The position numbers and the translations under genes are program-made. The notes below the pieces were generated by a model. The model saw only the letters and a program-made list of their open reading frames with translations, did not search any database and was not told the origin of the DNA. From contig NZ_CP076132.1 of assembly GCF_018736045.1 (NCBI RefSeq), positions 3,271,501 to 3,335,500 on the forward strand: a stretch of DNA of 64,000 nucleotides, in the 5' to 3' direction. The DNA comes from Flammeovirga yaeyamensis. GTDB lineage: Bacteria > Bacteroidota > Bacteroidia > Cytophagales > Flammeovirgaceae. Shown here piece after piece: positions 52,813-62,885 of the stretch (position 1 is its first letter; every line of letters begins with the position of its first letter).

Positions 52813-53712
52813 TTATTTTTTCACCCAAACTTCTACATTATCTGGACCTCTCCAGATGTAGTTGATAGATTTTGAAATGGATGATTTTTCTGGATCATTA
52901 TGGAAATAAATAGATACAGTTGGTACTTTCATTCCCCATTTAGAAGACATTTTTAAATCGCCTGCTCTCATTAATGCAATTTGAATATACCCTTTAAAAG
53001 GATATACCACTAATACGATTTCTCCATTATTCGCTTTCTCCTGAGCAGCAGTGAATGTAGCTTGGTTGCCATCTCCCAACATTTTCCAAGTTTTGTCTGC
53101 AGCAATTTTATCATAAGCTTCAGTCATCGTTAGATACTGTCCACCTACATATTCATCTTTAAAGTCATTTGTTTTAAAGATCTCCGTTAAGGCCATAGAA
53201 GTAAACTGTCTACATTTACTTGGGTCTATCCCTTTTTGATTACAGTCTCTAAATTCTTTAAGGTGGGTGGTCAAGATTTGATCAATCTCTTGAGGTGTTA
53301 AGGATTGTTTCACCTCATCATGTTCTTCTTCTTTTGCGACTAATAAAGCTTCATCAGATTCTATAGTCGCATCTATTTTAGTTAATAAAAAGGAACCTTG
53401 TTCAACACCTTCAGTATTTAAATAGACTCCTTTGTACATATAAGAAGCCATCACTTTACCTTGAAATTTCTCCCCATTCTTTTGGTTTAAAATGATCGAA
53501 CCATCTTCTTTTTGTTCGCCAGATAGTAAGTGTTTTTCTTGAGTGGCTTCAAAAATACAGTACCCCTCGGCTTTCTTATCCTCGCTTAAATTGTATCTGA
53601 TCCTTACTTTTAATTCTGAATTAATTAAACCTTCGAAGACAAAATCTTGTGCAAAAGAAGGAATCGATAAAAATAGGATCGTAAAAAATGAAATTACTCG
53701 TTGGATAGTCAT
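52813..53712 (-). CDS. Secreted or periplasmic hypothetical protein
   Basis: The 299-residue product has a signal peptide (core VISFFTILFLSIPSF, cleavage near AQD, residue 22). The N-terminal half (residues ~25-110) has short strands with Gly/Lys turns; the C-terminal half contains QGGYL-like helix-strand motifs (EIFKTNDFKDEYVGGQYLTM, AEKTWKML-like KTWKMLGDGNQ, VVYPFKGYIQIALMRAGDL) and ends in a beta strand. It is divergent from a Crp-like regulator. Family not recognised. Confidence 0.7.
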   Translation of the reverse strand: MTIQRVISFFTILFLSIPSFAQDFVFEGLINSELKVRIRYNLSEDKKAEGYCIFEATQEKHLLSGEQKEDGSIILNQKNGEKFQGKVMASYMYKGVYLNTEGVEQGSFLLTKIDATIESDEALLVAKEEEHDEVKQSLTPQEIDQILTTHLKEFRDCNQKGIDPSKCRQFTSMALTEIFKTNDFKDEYVGGQYLTMTEAYDKIAADKTWKMLGDGNQATFTAAQEKANNGEIVLVVYPFKGYIQIALMRAGDLKMSSKWGMKVPTVSIYFHNDPEKSSISKSINYIWRGPDNVEVWVKK

Positions 53713-53837
53713 AATTTTAATTAATTGTATGGCTCATGTAGATGAGCAAAAAAATCTGTCGCAAAATACTACTTTTAATTTAGAAATTATTCATTCATTA
53801 AAATTAGATGAATAATATCTCTTCAAGCATTTATATC

Positions 53838-54368
53838 ATGAAAAATGATTTTAGAACACTCCTCCATCAATATTTTTCTTTAGGTGAAAATCAAAAAGTC
53901 TACCAAAGGGGAAGTTTTATTTTGAAATCGGGGGAGATGGCTTCAAAAATATATTTAATTCATTCTGGTGCGGTTAGGGTGACTTTAGGTGATGAACATG
54001 TAATTACTATTCGTCTTGGCTATAAAGGATCAATTATTGCATCGGTCCCATCTTTCTTTAATAATCAGCCTTCGCTTTACGATATTGAAGTGATTAGAAA
54101 ATGTTCCTTTTCAATACTTGAGAAAAGAGAATTTGAACAACTCATTCAAAATAACATGGAAATGAAGGACCTTTACATCACTGTATTAGAAGATTTGATA
54201 AGACAACAATCGGAAAGAGAAATAGACTTGCTAATCAGTACACCACAAGAGCGATATCAAAGAGTATTTGAGAGAAGTCCACAACTTTTCCAGGAAGTCC
54301 CCCATAAATACATTGCTCAATACTTAAGAATGTCTCCAGAAACTTTAAGTAGAATAATGAAATCTTGA
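53838..54368 (+). CDS. Crp/Fnr-family transcriptional regulator
   Basis: The frame opens at 53808, but the second Met (53838, MKNDFRTLLHQYF) is an equally likely start. Residues ~10-120 form a cyclic-nucleotide-binding-type beta-roll (GSFILKSGEMASKIYLIHSG), and the C-terminus has a helix-turn-helix (HKYIAQYLRMSPETLSRIMK). The cAMP-contacting Arg-Ser motif is not obvious, so the effector may differ. Probably controls a neighbouring gene such as the secreted protein on the other strand or the DinB/ABC genes downstream. Confidence 0.83.
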   Translation: MKNDFRTLLHQYFSLGENQKVYQRGSFILKSGEMASKIYLIHSGAVRVTLGDEHVITIRLGYKGSIIASVPSFFNNQPSLYDIEVIRKCSFSILEKREFEQLIQNNMEMKDLYITVLEDLIRQQSEREIDLLISTPQERYQRVFERSPQLFQEVPHKYIAQYLRMSPETLSRIMKS

Positions 54369-54464
54369 TTCCAATCAAGAATTAGCGTCTCAAATTGTAA
54401 CATCTTTGTATTATATAAATTTCAAGAAAATCAAAATCATTGCTCACTTCAAAATTTTAGTTTT

Positions 54465-55052
54465 ATGAAAATCCAATACACTGAATTATTCGATCAATTA
54501 AAGAAAGATGTACAAAATAATCTTGAAATATTGCAAAATATTACCGATTTCTCCGAAGAAGAGCTCAACAGAAGAAGTCATGAAAAAAGTTGGTCGGTTT
54601 TAGAATGTCTCTATCATTTGAATTTATATGGTGAAATCTATATTCCATTACTGAGTGATGCCATCAAAAAATCTGATAAAACACAGAAAAAAAGCTTTAA
54701 GAGTGGAATGATAGGAAATTATTTCACTAAGCTGTTATCACCGAAAAATAATATCATAAAGAACCCAATGCCTGCTCCTTCAGATAAAAATCCAATAGGA
54801 AATCAATTAGATCTTACAGTTCTGGAGATTAGAAAACAACAACTAGAGGAGTTACAAAGCTTATTGAATCAAAGTGAGGGATTAAATTTAGAAAATATAA
54901 AAATTCCAATATCAATTAGCAGGTTTATAAGATTAAAAACAGGTGATACTTTTCGGTTTTTAATAGCCCATGATGCAAGGCACTTTATTCAATGTCAAAA
55001 TATTATCATTGAAAATGTACCAAATTCTAATTTTGATAAAAAAACAATTTAA
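54465..55052 (+). CDS. DinB family protein
   Basis: The 195-residue four-helix-bundle protein has the DinB metal triad: His51 (LECLYHLNLYG), His169 and His173 (AHDARHFIQC). DinB/YfiT-like proteins bind a divalent metal and in some cases act as thiol-dependent transferases. The exact substrate cannot be predicted. It follows the Crp-like gene at 96 bp. Confidence 0.85.
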   Translation: MKIQYTELFDQLKKDVQNNLEILQNITDFSEEELNRRSHEKSWSVLECLYHLNLYGEIYIPLLSDAIKKSDKTQKKSFKSGMIGNYFTKLLSPKNNIIKNPMPAPSDKNPIGNQLDLTVLEIRKQQLEELQSLLNQSEGLNLENIKIPISISRFIRLKTGDTFRFLIAHDARHFIQCQNIIIENVPNSNFDKKTI

Positions 55053-55216
55053 GGAATTGAAGGATAACTAGAATTGTGTGAACTATATAAAGAATATGAG
55101 GTCATTATTTTTCATCTGTTTAAGAAAAAATTAAATTTGATTAACAATAATAACCCACACAACGCGAAAAAATTACACACAACCCAAATACTAACTGTTA
55201 AACACTTTAAGTGTTG

Positions 55217-55247
55217 AAACCTATCCATTAAAGGATAGGTTTTTTTA
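55217..55247 (+). terminator. Hairpin terminator
   Basis: AAACCTATCC ATTAAA GGATAGGTTT is a perfect 10-bp stem followed by a run of T residues, about 165 bp after the DinB gene. The intervening 55053-55200 has no gene; a small transcript is possible but not supported. Confidence 0.8.
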
Positions 55248-55314
55248 TTTCATTTATCGAAAATTGGAGTAACTTTATTAAAGGAAATATTTTTTCACTA
55301 TCCTACAGAACACT

Positions 55315-57069
55315 TTGAAAGAAAATCAAACTAACCCCAAAAAGGTATCTATTACCAAAGTATTTAAAGATATTGTTTGGCCAAGATGGAAACTACTTTT
55401 GATTGGTCTCATCCTAATTATTATCAATCGATTATGTGGACTTGTTTTGCCAGGAGCAAGTAAATATTTAATGGATGATGTGGTCGTCAATAAGGATTTT
55501 GAAATGCTTAAAACGGTTGTTATTGCTGTGATATCAGCCATTTTTGTTCAAGCGATAAGTAGTTTTGCATTAACTCGTTTGCTTTCTGTAGAAGCACAAC
55601 GTTTAATTGCTCAACTTAGAGTAAAAGTTCAAAAACATGTGATGTCTCTCCCTATCAGTTACTTTGATAATACGAAATCAGGTGTTTTGGTTTCTAGAAT
55701 TATGAGTGATGTGGAAGGCGTTAGAAACTTGGTTGGAACAGGTTTAGTTCAATTGATTGGCGGTTCGATTACCGCTATCATTTCATTTTTTCTTCTTATC
55801 AATATTAGCCCTTCAATGACTTTCTTTGTTTTAGTGCCTATTTCCATATTCGGCCTAATTTCTTTGAAGGCATTTAAATTTATCCGACCTATTTTTAGAA
55901 AAAGAGGAAAAATAAGAGCTGAGGTTACTGGTAGGTTGACGGAATCGTTAAATGGTGTGAGAATTATTAAAGGGTTTAATGCCGAAGAACAAGAAAATAA
56001 GATATTCGAAGCAGGTACTATTCGTTTATACGAGAATGTAAAAAAGAGTTTGACTTCTACTGCGATCATGACCTCTTCTTCTACTTTTCTGCTTGGAGTA
56101 GCGTCTACCGGAATTATGGGTATTGGTGGTTATAAAATAATCCAAGGTGAATTATCGATCGGTGATTTCTTGGCTTTTACCTTGTATTTAGGATTCATGA
56201 TCGCTCCTATTGTTCAAATGAGTAACATTGGGTCTCAATTGACAGAGGCCTTCGCCGGTTTAGATAGAACAGAAGAATTAATGAATCTAAGCGGAGAAAA
56301 TGATGATGATAAACGAAAAGAAGAAGTACCAAATACTATTCAGGGAAACATTATTTTAAAAGATGTCAATTTCGAATATGAAGAAAATAAAGAAGTTCTT
56401 CATGATATAAACATTGAAGCCAAAGCGGGTACAATTACTGCATTAGTAGGTTCCTCTGGGTCTGGTAAAACAACTATTGCTAGTCTTATTGCAAGTTTTC
56501 TGAATCCAACTTCTGGTAAAATATTTATTGATGATCAAGACCTTAGATTTGTAGATCTATATAGTTACCGTCAACACTTAGGTGTAGTTTTACAAGACGA
56601 TTTCTTATTTGAAGGAAGCATAGAAGAGAATATCAAGTTCTCTAACCCAACGGCAACAGAAGAAGAATTTAAAAATGCGGTGGATGCTGCTTACGTAAGT
56701 GAATTTACAGATCGTTTTGAAGAAGGACTTCAAACTATCATCGGAGAACGTGGAGTCAAGCTATCTGGAGGTCAACGTCAGAGAGTCGCTATTGCTAGAG
56801 CAATTATTGCTGATCCTAAAATTATTATTTTAGATGAAGCCACCTCAAATTTAGATACCGAAAGTGAAGCGCTTATTCAAGAATCGCTTGATCGTTTGAT
56901 GAAAGGTAGAACCACGATCGTTATCGCTCACAGGTTAAGTACAATTCAAAAAGCAGATCAAATCCTCGTTTTACATCAAGGAAATATCATTGAGCAGGGA
57001 ACTCATGATGAATTAATTGAAAAAGAAGGACGATATCATCAACTATATAAATATCAAGCTAGAATATAA
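55315..57069 (+). CDS. ABC transporter, fused permease and ATPase (exporter)
   Basis: The 584-residue half-transporter has an N-terminal six-helix permease (first TM LLLIGLILIIINRLCGLVL) and a C-terminal ATPase with Walker A GSSGSGKTT (379-387), signature LSGGQ (483-487), Walker B IIILDEAT (503-510) and the H-loop IAHRLS. It resembles MsbA-like exporters. No ATG lies upstream in frame before a stop; the first ATG is at codon 53, after the first TM helix, so translation must begin at a non-ATG codon. TTG at 55315 is the best choice. The substrate is unknown. Confidence 0.9.
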   Translation: MKENQTNPKKVSITKVFKDIVWPRWKLLLIGLILIIINRLCGLVLPGASKYLMDDVVVNKDFEMLKTVVIAVISAIFVQAISSFALTRLLSVEAQRLIAQLRVKVQKHVMSLPISYFDNTKSGVLVSRIMSDVEGVRNLVGTGLVQLIGGSITAIISFFLLINISPSMTFFVLVPISIFGLISLKAFKFIRPIFRKRGKIRAEVTGRLTESLNGVRIIKGFNAEEQENKIFEAGTIRLYENVKKSLTSTAIMTSSSTFLLGVASTGIMGIGGYKIIQGELSIGDFLAFTLYLGFMIAPIVQMSNIGSQLTEAFAGLDRTEELMNLSGENDDDKRKEEVPNTIQGNIILKDVNFEYEENKEVLHDINIEAKAGTITALVGSSGSGKTTIASLIASFLNPTSGKIFIDDQDLRFVDLYSYRQHLGVVLQDDFLFEGSIEENIKFSNPTATEEEFKNAVDAAYVSEFTDRFEEGLQTIIGERGVKLSGGQRQRVAIARAIIADPKIIILDEATSNLDTESEALIQESLDRLMKGRTTIVIAHRLSTIQKADQILVLHQGNIIEQGTHDELIEKEGRYHQLYKYQARI

Positions 57070-57387
57070 TACACCACTTCACTTTGTTATACACTTAACA
57101 ATAATAGTCACATAGTACTATAATTTTGATGTTTTTAAAGAAATAAATTGGTTTAGACTTAAATAACTAATAAAAGGTCATTAACATCATCTTATTTATT
57201 CACTATGTTATAGAACAATTATAGCTTTTAAGTGATGATAGTCACTGTTTATTTGTTTGTTTTTAAACATTATTGAGTTAATGTGATTTAACTAAAAACA
57301 TAAATCACTTAATAAGTAAATAGAATTAGTTTGTTTTGCACTCAATTAACACAAATTGTTACCTTATTATTTTCTTTACAACGAATA
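57070..57387. other. AT-rich intergenic region, no gene seen
   Basis: Contains a weak AGTGA/TCACT stem near 57231 and AT-rich runs but no promoter element I can support and no hairpin that would be a clear terminator for the ABC gene. Confidence 0.5.
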
Positions 57388-58899
57388 ATGAAAACTAATT
57401 CTATATTTAAAAACGTCAATAAAGACTTCCCCGCAAGTATTGTTGTCTTTCTAGTAGCTTTACCCCTATGTTTAGGTATTGCACTCGCGTCTGGAGCCCC
57501 ACTGTTATCTGGAATTATTTCTGGTATTGTTGGTGGTGTAGTTGTAGCTACTTTTAGTGGATCTGCTATTGGTGTAAGTGGCCCTGCTGCTGGTTTAGCA
57601 GTTATTGTATTCCACGCTATAGACGACCTTCATTCTTTTGAAGCATTCTTAATGTCTGTTGTATTAGCAGGTGTTTTACAAATTATACTTGGTTTATTAA
57701 AAGCAGGTGTAATTGGTTATTATTTCCCCGCCTCTGTGATTAAAGGGATGTTGACAGGTATTGGTATCAATATCTTCTTCCAGCAAATTCCCAATGCATT
57801 AGGATATGTTGGTCCAGCAGATGAATTAACGTTAGCTATGTCTAATGTTTCTACAGGACCCATGATAGTTTGTGCTGTCTCATTATTATTATTAATACTA
57901 TGGGAAGAACCAATTATTAAGAAGCACAAATTCCTTTCTCAGATCCCCGCTCCTCTAGTTGTTGTTGCCTTTGGTATTGGTTACCATTTATACTTTATCA
58001 ACAACGGTACATTACAAATTATGCCGGAACAGTTAGTACAAATCCCTGTTATTCATAACTGGGCTGAATTTGTTGCTACCTTCCATTTTCCAGACTTCTC
58101 GGCTATCACGAATCCTGAAGTTCATACTATTGCATTTACAATGGCAATTGTTGCTTCACTAGAAACGTTATTATCTGTAGAAGCTGCAGATAAACTAGAT
58201 CCTCAGCATAGACATACGCCAACCAATAGAGAATTAATAGCACAAGGTACAGGTAATATCGTATCCGGTTTAATTGGTGGTTTACCTATTACGCAAGTTA
58301 TTGTACGTTCTTCTGTAAATGTAAACTCGGGAGGTACTTCTAAGTTATCGGCCATTTTCCACGGTGTATTATTGTTTGTTTGTGTATTGGCCATTCCAGA
58401 AATATTGGATTTTATTCCTTTGGCGTGTCTTGCTGCCATCCTTTTACAAGTGGGTTATAAGTTAGCAAAACCAGCCAACTTCAAAATGATGTTCAATAAA
58501 GGTTTAACATCATTTATTCCTTTTATTGTTACTGTAGTTGGTGTTGTATTTACTGATTTATTAGAAGGTATTGCGTTAGGCTTGTTGGTATCTATCGTAG
58601 AGATTGTTTACAACTCCATCAAATCGCCTGTTGAAGTAGAATTTAAACCTGAACAACATTCAGTTCCTATTGTTATTGAACTTTCGCATCAAGTTTCTTT
58701 CTTAAATAAAGCAAAGATCAAGAAGATTTTAGATCAGGTTCCAAATAATAGAGAAGTGATCATTGACTCATCAAAAAGTCAGTCTTTACACACGGACGTT
58801 CAAGAAATGATTGATCAATTTATTAATGAAGAAGCGGTTAAGCGTAACATTAATGCTCGACAAATTGATAACTCTTCTCAGAAAATTAAGCTGGCTTAG
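57388..58899 (+). CDS. SulP family inorganic anion transporter
   Basis: The 503-residue product (from ATG 57388; the frame is open from TTG 57331, but the ATG gives a normal N-terminus) has about 10-12 hydrophobic segments and SulP features: the DFPASIVVFLVALPLCLGIAL start region (read in parts), GPAAGL, and a C-terminal STAS-like domain (from ~residue 420, PIVIELSHQVSFLNKAKIKK). SulP proteins carry sulfate, bicarbonate or other anions with H+ or Na+. The gene is alone, with a bidirectional terminator downstream. Confidence 0.9.
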   Translation: MKTNSIFKNVNKDFPASIVVFLVALPLCLGIALASGAPLLSGIISGIVGGVVVATFSGSAIGVSGPAAGLAVIVFHAIDDLHSFEAFLMSVVLAGVLQIILGLLKAGVIGYYFPASVIKGMLTGIGINIFFQQIPNALGYVGPADELTLAMSNVSTGPMIVCAVSLLLLILWEEPIIKKHKFLSQIPAPLVVVAFGIGYHLYFINNGTLQIMPEQLVQIPVIHNWAEFVATFHFPDFSAITNPEVHTIAFTMAIVASLETLLSVEAADKLDPQHRHTPTNRELIAQGTGNIVSGLIGGLPITQVIVRSSVNVNSGGTSKLSAIFHGVLLFVCVLAIPEILDFIPLACLAAILLQVGYKLAKPANFKMMFNKGLTSFIPFIVTVVGVVFTDLLEGIALGLLVSIVEIVYNSIKSPVEVEFKPEQHSVPIVIELSHQVSFLNKAKIKKILDQVPNNREVIIDSSKSQSLHTDVQEMIDQFINEEAVKRNINARQIDNSSQKIKLA

Positions 58900-58923
58900 A
58901 ATTTAATTGAGCTCATAAATATA

Positions 58924-58961
58924 AAAAAGGCCGTTTCTTACGATTAAGAAACGGCCTTTTT
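58924..58961. terminator. Bidirectional hairpin terminator
   Basis: Perfect 17-bp arms (AAAAAGGCCGTTTCTTA and complement) with a 4-base loop; A and T runs flank both sides. It lies between the convergent SulP and outer-membrane barrel genes. Confidence 0.92.
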
Positions 58962-58982
58962 GATTTTTATATTCTTTATTGT

Positions 58983-61289
58983 TTAGCCTCCATAAAATGA
59001 CCAAGACATACCCAATCGTACTACTGATGGTAAATCTGTAAAACTAGTGGATTCGAATTGTGGAGACCTTGTTTTACTGAACCATGTTCTTGTTTGGAAA
59101 ACATCTTGTGCGACAACCCACAACTTTCCTTTCCTATTGGCAATATATCTTGACATACTTATATCCACTCCACTTGCAGGAGTAACCGTACCATTGTATT
59201 CTATTCTCTCTGAAGTATAATATCCAACCACTCTTAAACGGTAATGATTAAAGAATTTAGCTTTATAGGTTAATTTACCACTCAGCATCCATTCTGAAGT
59301 TGGTAAGGTTTCATCAATTCTTTGATTATAGATATCATTATACACGTCCGCTGATAAAATCAAGGATTGATTTTTTGCTAGGTGCCAGTGTACATAAAAG
59401 TTAGTCCCTAAAGTGTGTTTATTGACAATATTACCATAAGTGGCAATAATAGTATCACCTTTCGTTTCGTAGACTCTCTCAACACCATCAGTTAGATTTC
59501 TATAGAATAAACCTACTCTAGTAGATACTTTTTCTTGTTGGTTGGTTACTTGAATATTTAACTTCTGGAACTTCTGCATCGATAGATTCGGATTACCAAA
59601 ACTGATAAACAAAGGATTGTTATCATTAATCGTAGGATTTAACGCTCTATCTGATGGAGGAGTTAAACGGAAAGTATAAAAGATATTACCCATCCATTTT
59701 TCGTTGAACTTTTTGGATAAGTTGAAATTAGGGTTGATTACCCAAAAGTTATTATTCGTATTAAAAGTAGTGTCCGGTTGAACTATGTTAGACTCTACTT
59801 TTGAATTTTCTACAGAAACACCTGCTCTGAAGTTCCAATCGTTATAGAAAGAATATTTCCATGATGTGTAACCCGAGAATCTTTGATTTAAATAATCAGT
59901 ATCCTGCTTACCTGCTCCCCTTTCGGTTTGAGAACCATCAGTAGCTAAGTTATAAAATGATTCATCAATAGTTTGTACAGTTGTACTATTTCTAAAACCA
60001 GTCGTTAATACACTCCTATCGTTAAACGGATGAACATATTTTACAGAAACAAAATAGTTTTGAGATGGTCGACTTCTTTCGGTAATTCTCGCATCGTTGT
60101 ATTTCCAAGACGAATCCAATAAATACTCTGTATTTGTAGTATTACCATTATATTGTTCAAATTCATCCATAGAATAGCGTAATCGCACTTGGAACTTCCT
60201 ACCTTCTTGCATGAAGTTTTTATCATAATTCAGCTGTGCTCTAATTCTATCCGAATTTCTTTTGTTAAGGATGGTTCTATAATTATTTCTATAGTTTGGA
60301 TCTCCAACTACATTAAATAAATATTCATTTTCATCACCTCTATTATCTTGTTCTTTGCGTTGGTAGCTGACGTTAAATCTAATTTTATCATTAGGAGAAA
60401 AGGCATAAGTTGAGTTCCAATTCACATGATAGTTCGTTGTTTTATATAAATCATCTCGAGTAGACGAACGCTGATTATTATTATAGTTTAATCGTTCGTT
60501 TTCTCTATAATAATTCATTTCCTGATGTCTATAACCTGCGTTGATGGAAGACGACCATCTATTTTTAGACATAGAGTAATTTATGTTCGCTTTGTGCTGT
60601 GTTGGCGAACCTCCTTCTATTAAAGCTCTAAGGTGATTACCCAATTTCACATCTTCTTTTAAAACAATATTAATTGCAGCAGTGGCCGAAGTAAACTCTG
60701 CAGGTGGATTATTAAGTAACTCCACTCTATCAATTAATTGCATTGGAATATCTTCCAAAGGATTCTCGATATCCGTTTCTTCACCGTTTACTAAAATCAC
60801 CACACTTTCGCCATTAGCCGATACTTCTCCATTTTCATCCATTGAAATAGAAGGCATTGAAGAAATGATATCTTCCATGTCTGTACCCCCATCGGAATCT
60901 ACATTGAAACTCATACCTTCCGAGGTCATGTTTACATTTTCTCGTTCGGCAGTTACGGTAACACCTTCTAATTCCGTTACCGTTGATTCCAGTTTTATCT
61001 TACCTAGTGATACATTTAGATCATCATTGATATTCAATGCTCTTTCGAAATGCTTATAGCCGGTAAATAAAAATCGGATGACGTAGGTATCCTTTTGAGT
61101 GACTTCAAGATCAAAATTTCCGTCAAAATCAGTAATAGTCATTGATAGGATGCTATCATTTTTTACCAATGCTACATTAACATATGGTAGAGGGTCTTCG
61201 TTATCTTGGTCTAGTACAACACCTGTTATATGTTGTGCGTGAGAAGTAAACACACATAAGTGAAACAATATAAGTAGTAAATATCTCAT
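58983..61289 (-). CDS. TonB-dependent receptor-like outer membrane beta-barrel protein
   Basis: The 768-residue product has a signal peptide (ending near SHAQ), a carboxypeptidase-regulatory-like domain (TGVVLDQDNEDPLPYVNVAL), a plug-like region with ISSMPSISMDENGEVSANGE and RVELLNNPPAEFTSA, and a long barrel ending in an aromatic strand (VVRLGMSWSFYGG). This fits the outer-membrane beta-barrel family related to TonB receptors. The ligand is unknown; it stands alone without SusD. Confidence 0.88.
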   Translation of the reverse strand: MRYLLLILFHLCVFTSHAQHITGVVLDQDNEDPLPYVNVALVKNDSILSMTITDFDGNFDLEVTQKDTYVIRFLFTGYKHFERALNINDDLNVSLGKIKLESTVTELEGVTVTAERENVNMTSEGMSFNVDSDGGTDMEDIISSMPSISMDENGEVSANGESVVILVNGEETDIENPLEDIPMQLIDRVELLNNPPAEFTSATAAINIVLKEDVKLGNHLRALIEGGSPTQHKANINYSMSKNRWSSSINAGYRHQEMNYYRENERLNYNNNQRSSTRDDLYKTTNYHVNWNSTYAFSPNDKIRFNVSYQRKEQDNRGDENEYLFNVVGDPNYRNNYRTILNKRNSDRIRAQLNYDKNFMQEGRKFQVRLRYSMDEFEQYNGNTTNTEYLLDSSWKYNDARITERSRPSQNYFVSVKYVHPFNDRSVLTTGFRNSTTVQTIDESFYNLATDGSQTERGAGKQDTDYLNQRFSGYTSWKYSFYNDWNFRAGVSVENSKVESNIVQPDTTFNTNNNFWVINPNFNLSKKFNEKWMGNIFYTFRLTPPSDRALNPTINDNNPLFISFGNPNLSMQKFQKLNIQVTNQQEKVSTRVGLFYRNLTDGVERVYETKGDTIIATYGNIVNKHTLGTNFYVHWHLAKNQSLILSADVYNDIYNQRIDETLPTSEWMLSGKLTYKAKFFNHYRLRVVGYYTSERIEYNGTVTPASGVDISMSRYIANRKGKLWVVAQDVFQTRTWFSKTRSPQFESTSFTDLPSVVRLGMSWSFYGG

Positions 61290-61615
61290 TATTTAGTTTA
61301 AAAATTATAAGTCACAATTTGTTAGCTTTTTTGGGGAGAATTGTATCCCTCAGTAAAATTTATGGCAAAATACAATAAAGTTAGTTAAATACACACCCTC
61401 TTGTGATTTGTTTAAATTTGAAAATAATCATTGGTAATGTTTCAAAAAATGAAAAATCTATTCTGAAGAAAATCGTAATTGTAAATTAATCGTAATAATT
61501 ATGTGATAAAATATTAAAAAGTTAAAGATTTTAACCGTGTTCTTTATCTTTGTGATGTTATCTCTTTTTTAAGACTTCTGGGGGATACACTTTAAGAATC
61601 AGAATTTTATTAGCT
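61290..61615. other. Divergent intergenic region with candidate promoter
   Basis: No gene. TATCTTTG at 61545-61552 (plus strand) fits the Bacteroidota -7 consensus TAnnTTTG and would give a ~55-base leader to the gene at 61616. A GGGGAGAATTG element near 61331 and a similar GGGGGATACAC near 61581 are of unknown role. Confidence 0.5.
61545..61552 (+). promoter_or_regulatory. Candidate -7 promoter element (TATCTTTG)
   Basis: Matches TAnnTTTG exactly; the -33 TTG is not obvious, so confidence is moderate. Confidence 0.45.
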
Positions 61616-62221
61616 ATGACTAAACTCCTTTTAAAGTTAAGTTTCACTTTAGGGTTACTAATAATTATATCAAATAGTGTTTTCGCACAAAAAAAACATC
61701 AATTTTTTGCGGGTTACACTAGTGCACATTCAGTAGGTGATGAAAATACCATCGACTTGAAAGGGGCTGAAATTGGTTGGTTTTATCAAATTGGCAATTC
61801 AAACTTTAACACTGGATTAGGGGTAGGTTATTTATCATCTGGAAAATCTACTCAAAATGGTATGATTGGTAATGGACTTATATCAACTAATCTAAAGAAT
61901 ATAGCCATTGTACCTATTGATCTAAAGTTTAATTATACTATTCATTCCGGTCGCTTTTTAACTCCATATTTTGGGTTAAATTTCAGTGCCTATTATATGA
62001 CTAACGATATATATATTTCCCCACTAATGGATTTTGGACCTACCTATTCTACCACTATGTCTTATTGGAAGTACGGTTTAAAACCAGAAGTTGGTGTACG
62101 ATCAAAAGTATTTAACACCATCAATTTCTATGGTGCTGTAGAATATAACCACCTATTTGATGAAGAAAGTGAATATTTAAACCTTAGATACTTAAGTTTA
62201 AAAGTAGGATTGATATTTTAA
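61616..62221 (+). CDS. Outer-membrane beta-barrel protein (OmpA/OmpX-like fold)
   Basis: The 201-residue product has a signal peptide (core LLKLSFTLGLLIIISNSVF, cleavage near AQKK, residue 25) and eight-or-so amphipathic strands (FFAGYTSAHSVG, AEIGWFYQIGN, LDLKFNYTIHSG-like), with the last ending in LRYLSLKVGLIF, typical of an outer-membrane terminal strand. Probably a small surface barrel with structural or adhesive function. Confidence 0.82.
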   Translation: MTKLLLKLSFTLGLLIIISNSVFAQKKHQFFAGYTSAHSVGDENTIDLKGAEIGWFYQIGNSNFNTGLGVGYLSSGKSTQNGMIGNGLISTNLKNIAIVPIDLKFNYTIHSGRFLTPYFGLNFSAYYMTNDIYISPLMDFGPTYSTTMSYWKYGLKPEVGVRSKVFNTINFYGAVEYNHLFDEESEYLNLRYLSLKVGLIF

Positions 62222-62241
62222 ATCATTAAAAACTTTATATA

Positions 62242-62279
62242 AAAAATGCCGATACATTGTTAAGTGTATCGGCATTTTT
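62242..62279. terminator. Bidirectional hairpin terminator
   Basis: Perfect 15-bp arms (AAAAATGCCGATACA and complement) with an 8-base loop, flanked by A and T runs; sits between two convergent genes. Confidence 0.92.
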
Positions 62280-62296
62280 ATTTACATCAATAAATA

Positions 62297-62659
62297 TTAC
62301 ATCGCGTACTCATTGATTGGCTTGATAAACGACAGTTTACCATTTTTATATTTTAATAGATCTTTACGACCTCTGTTTAAAGCAACTCCTTCATAATCAG
62401 CAATGATTAATTTTTTACTCCCTTCACCTTTCACAGATAGTGTGATAAATTTAAATGGTGAATCTTCTGGAGTAATGATGATAGTTTCTTTTCCTGCTTT
62501 TAATTTTTCTTTGATATAATCAAGGTAAGGATATAGATAATCACTTTCATCAAGTCTCCTTTTTTGCATGTATTGTCTTGTTTTGATTACAACACCTGTA
62601 GTAAGTGCTGCTCCCGCTGCGATTGCAGTAACTAATGCAGTTGCTTGTCTTTTTTTCAT
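62297..62659 (-). CDS. Small membrane-anchored hypothetical protein
   Basis: The 120-residue product has a basic N-terminus followed by one hydrophobic segment (TALVTAIAAGAALTTGVVI), then a cytoplasmic or periplasmic ~90-residue domain with YLYPYLDYIKEKLKAGKE and a strand-rich end. Family not recognised. It has its own terminator and lies next to the D-lactate dehydrogenase gene. Confidence 0.72.
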   Translation of the reverse strand: MKKRQATALVTAIAAGAALTTGVVIKTRQYMQKRRLDESDYLYPYLDYIKEKLKAGKETIIITPEDSPFKFITLSVKGEGSKKLIIADYEGVALNRGRKDLLKYKNGKLSFIKPINEYAM

Positions 62660-62836
62660 ATCTATATTTAAGTTTTTTGGTTTATCTTATTTCTATTTAA
62701 GATACGAGGAAAAGAAGTATTTGTTTACAAAAAACCATTAATTATTTTGATATAGATTATCAATTTTAACATTAATTACATTTCACCAATCAAACAAGGC
62801 GTTTAAGATCAAACACTTACCATATAAACACAAAAA

Positions 62837-62860
62837 AACGCTTCAATTTCTTGAAGCGTT
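62837..62860 (-). terminator. Hairpin terminator after ldhA
   Basis: AACGCTTCAA TTTC TTGAAGCGTT has a perfect 10-bp stem; on the minus strand it is followed by a run of T residues, 26 bp after the stop. Confidence 0.85.
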
Positions 62861-62885
62861 AACATATCTTATTTCACTATAAAAA

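Noticed and set aside
54363-54380. Terminator hairpin TCTTGATT/AATCAAGA after the Crp-like gene
   Set aside because: The loop would be only two bases, the stem includes the stop codon, and no T run follows.
55053-55200. Small RNA or tRNA gene before the 55217 terminator
   Set aside because: No cloverleaf or conserved RNA structure is visible; the spacing alone does not support it.
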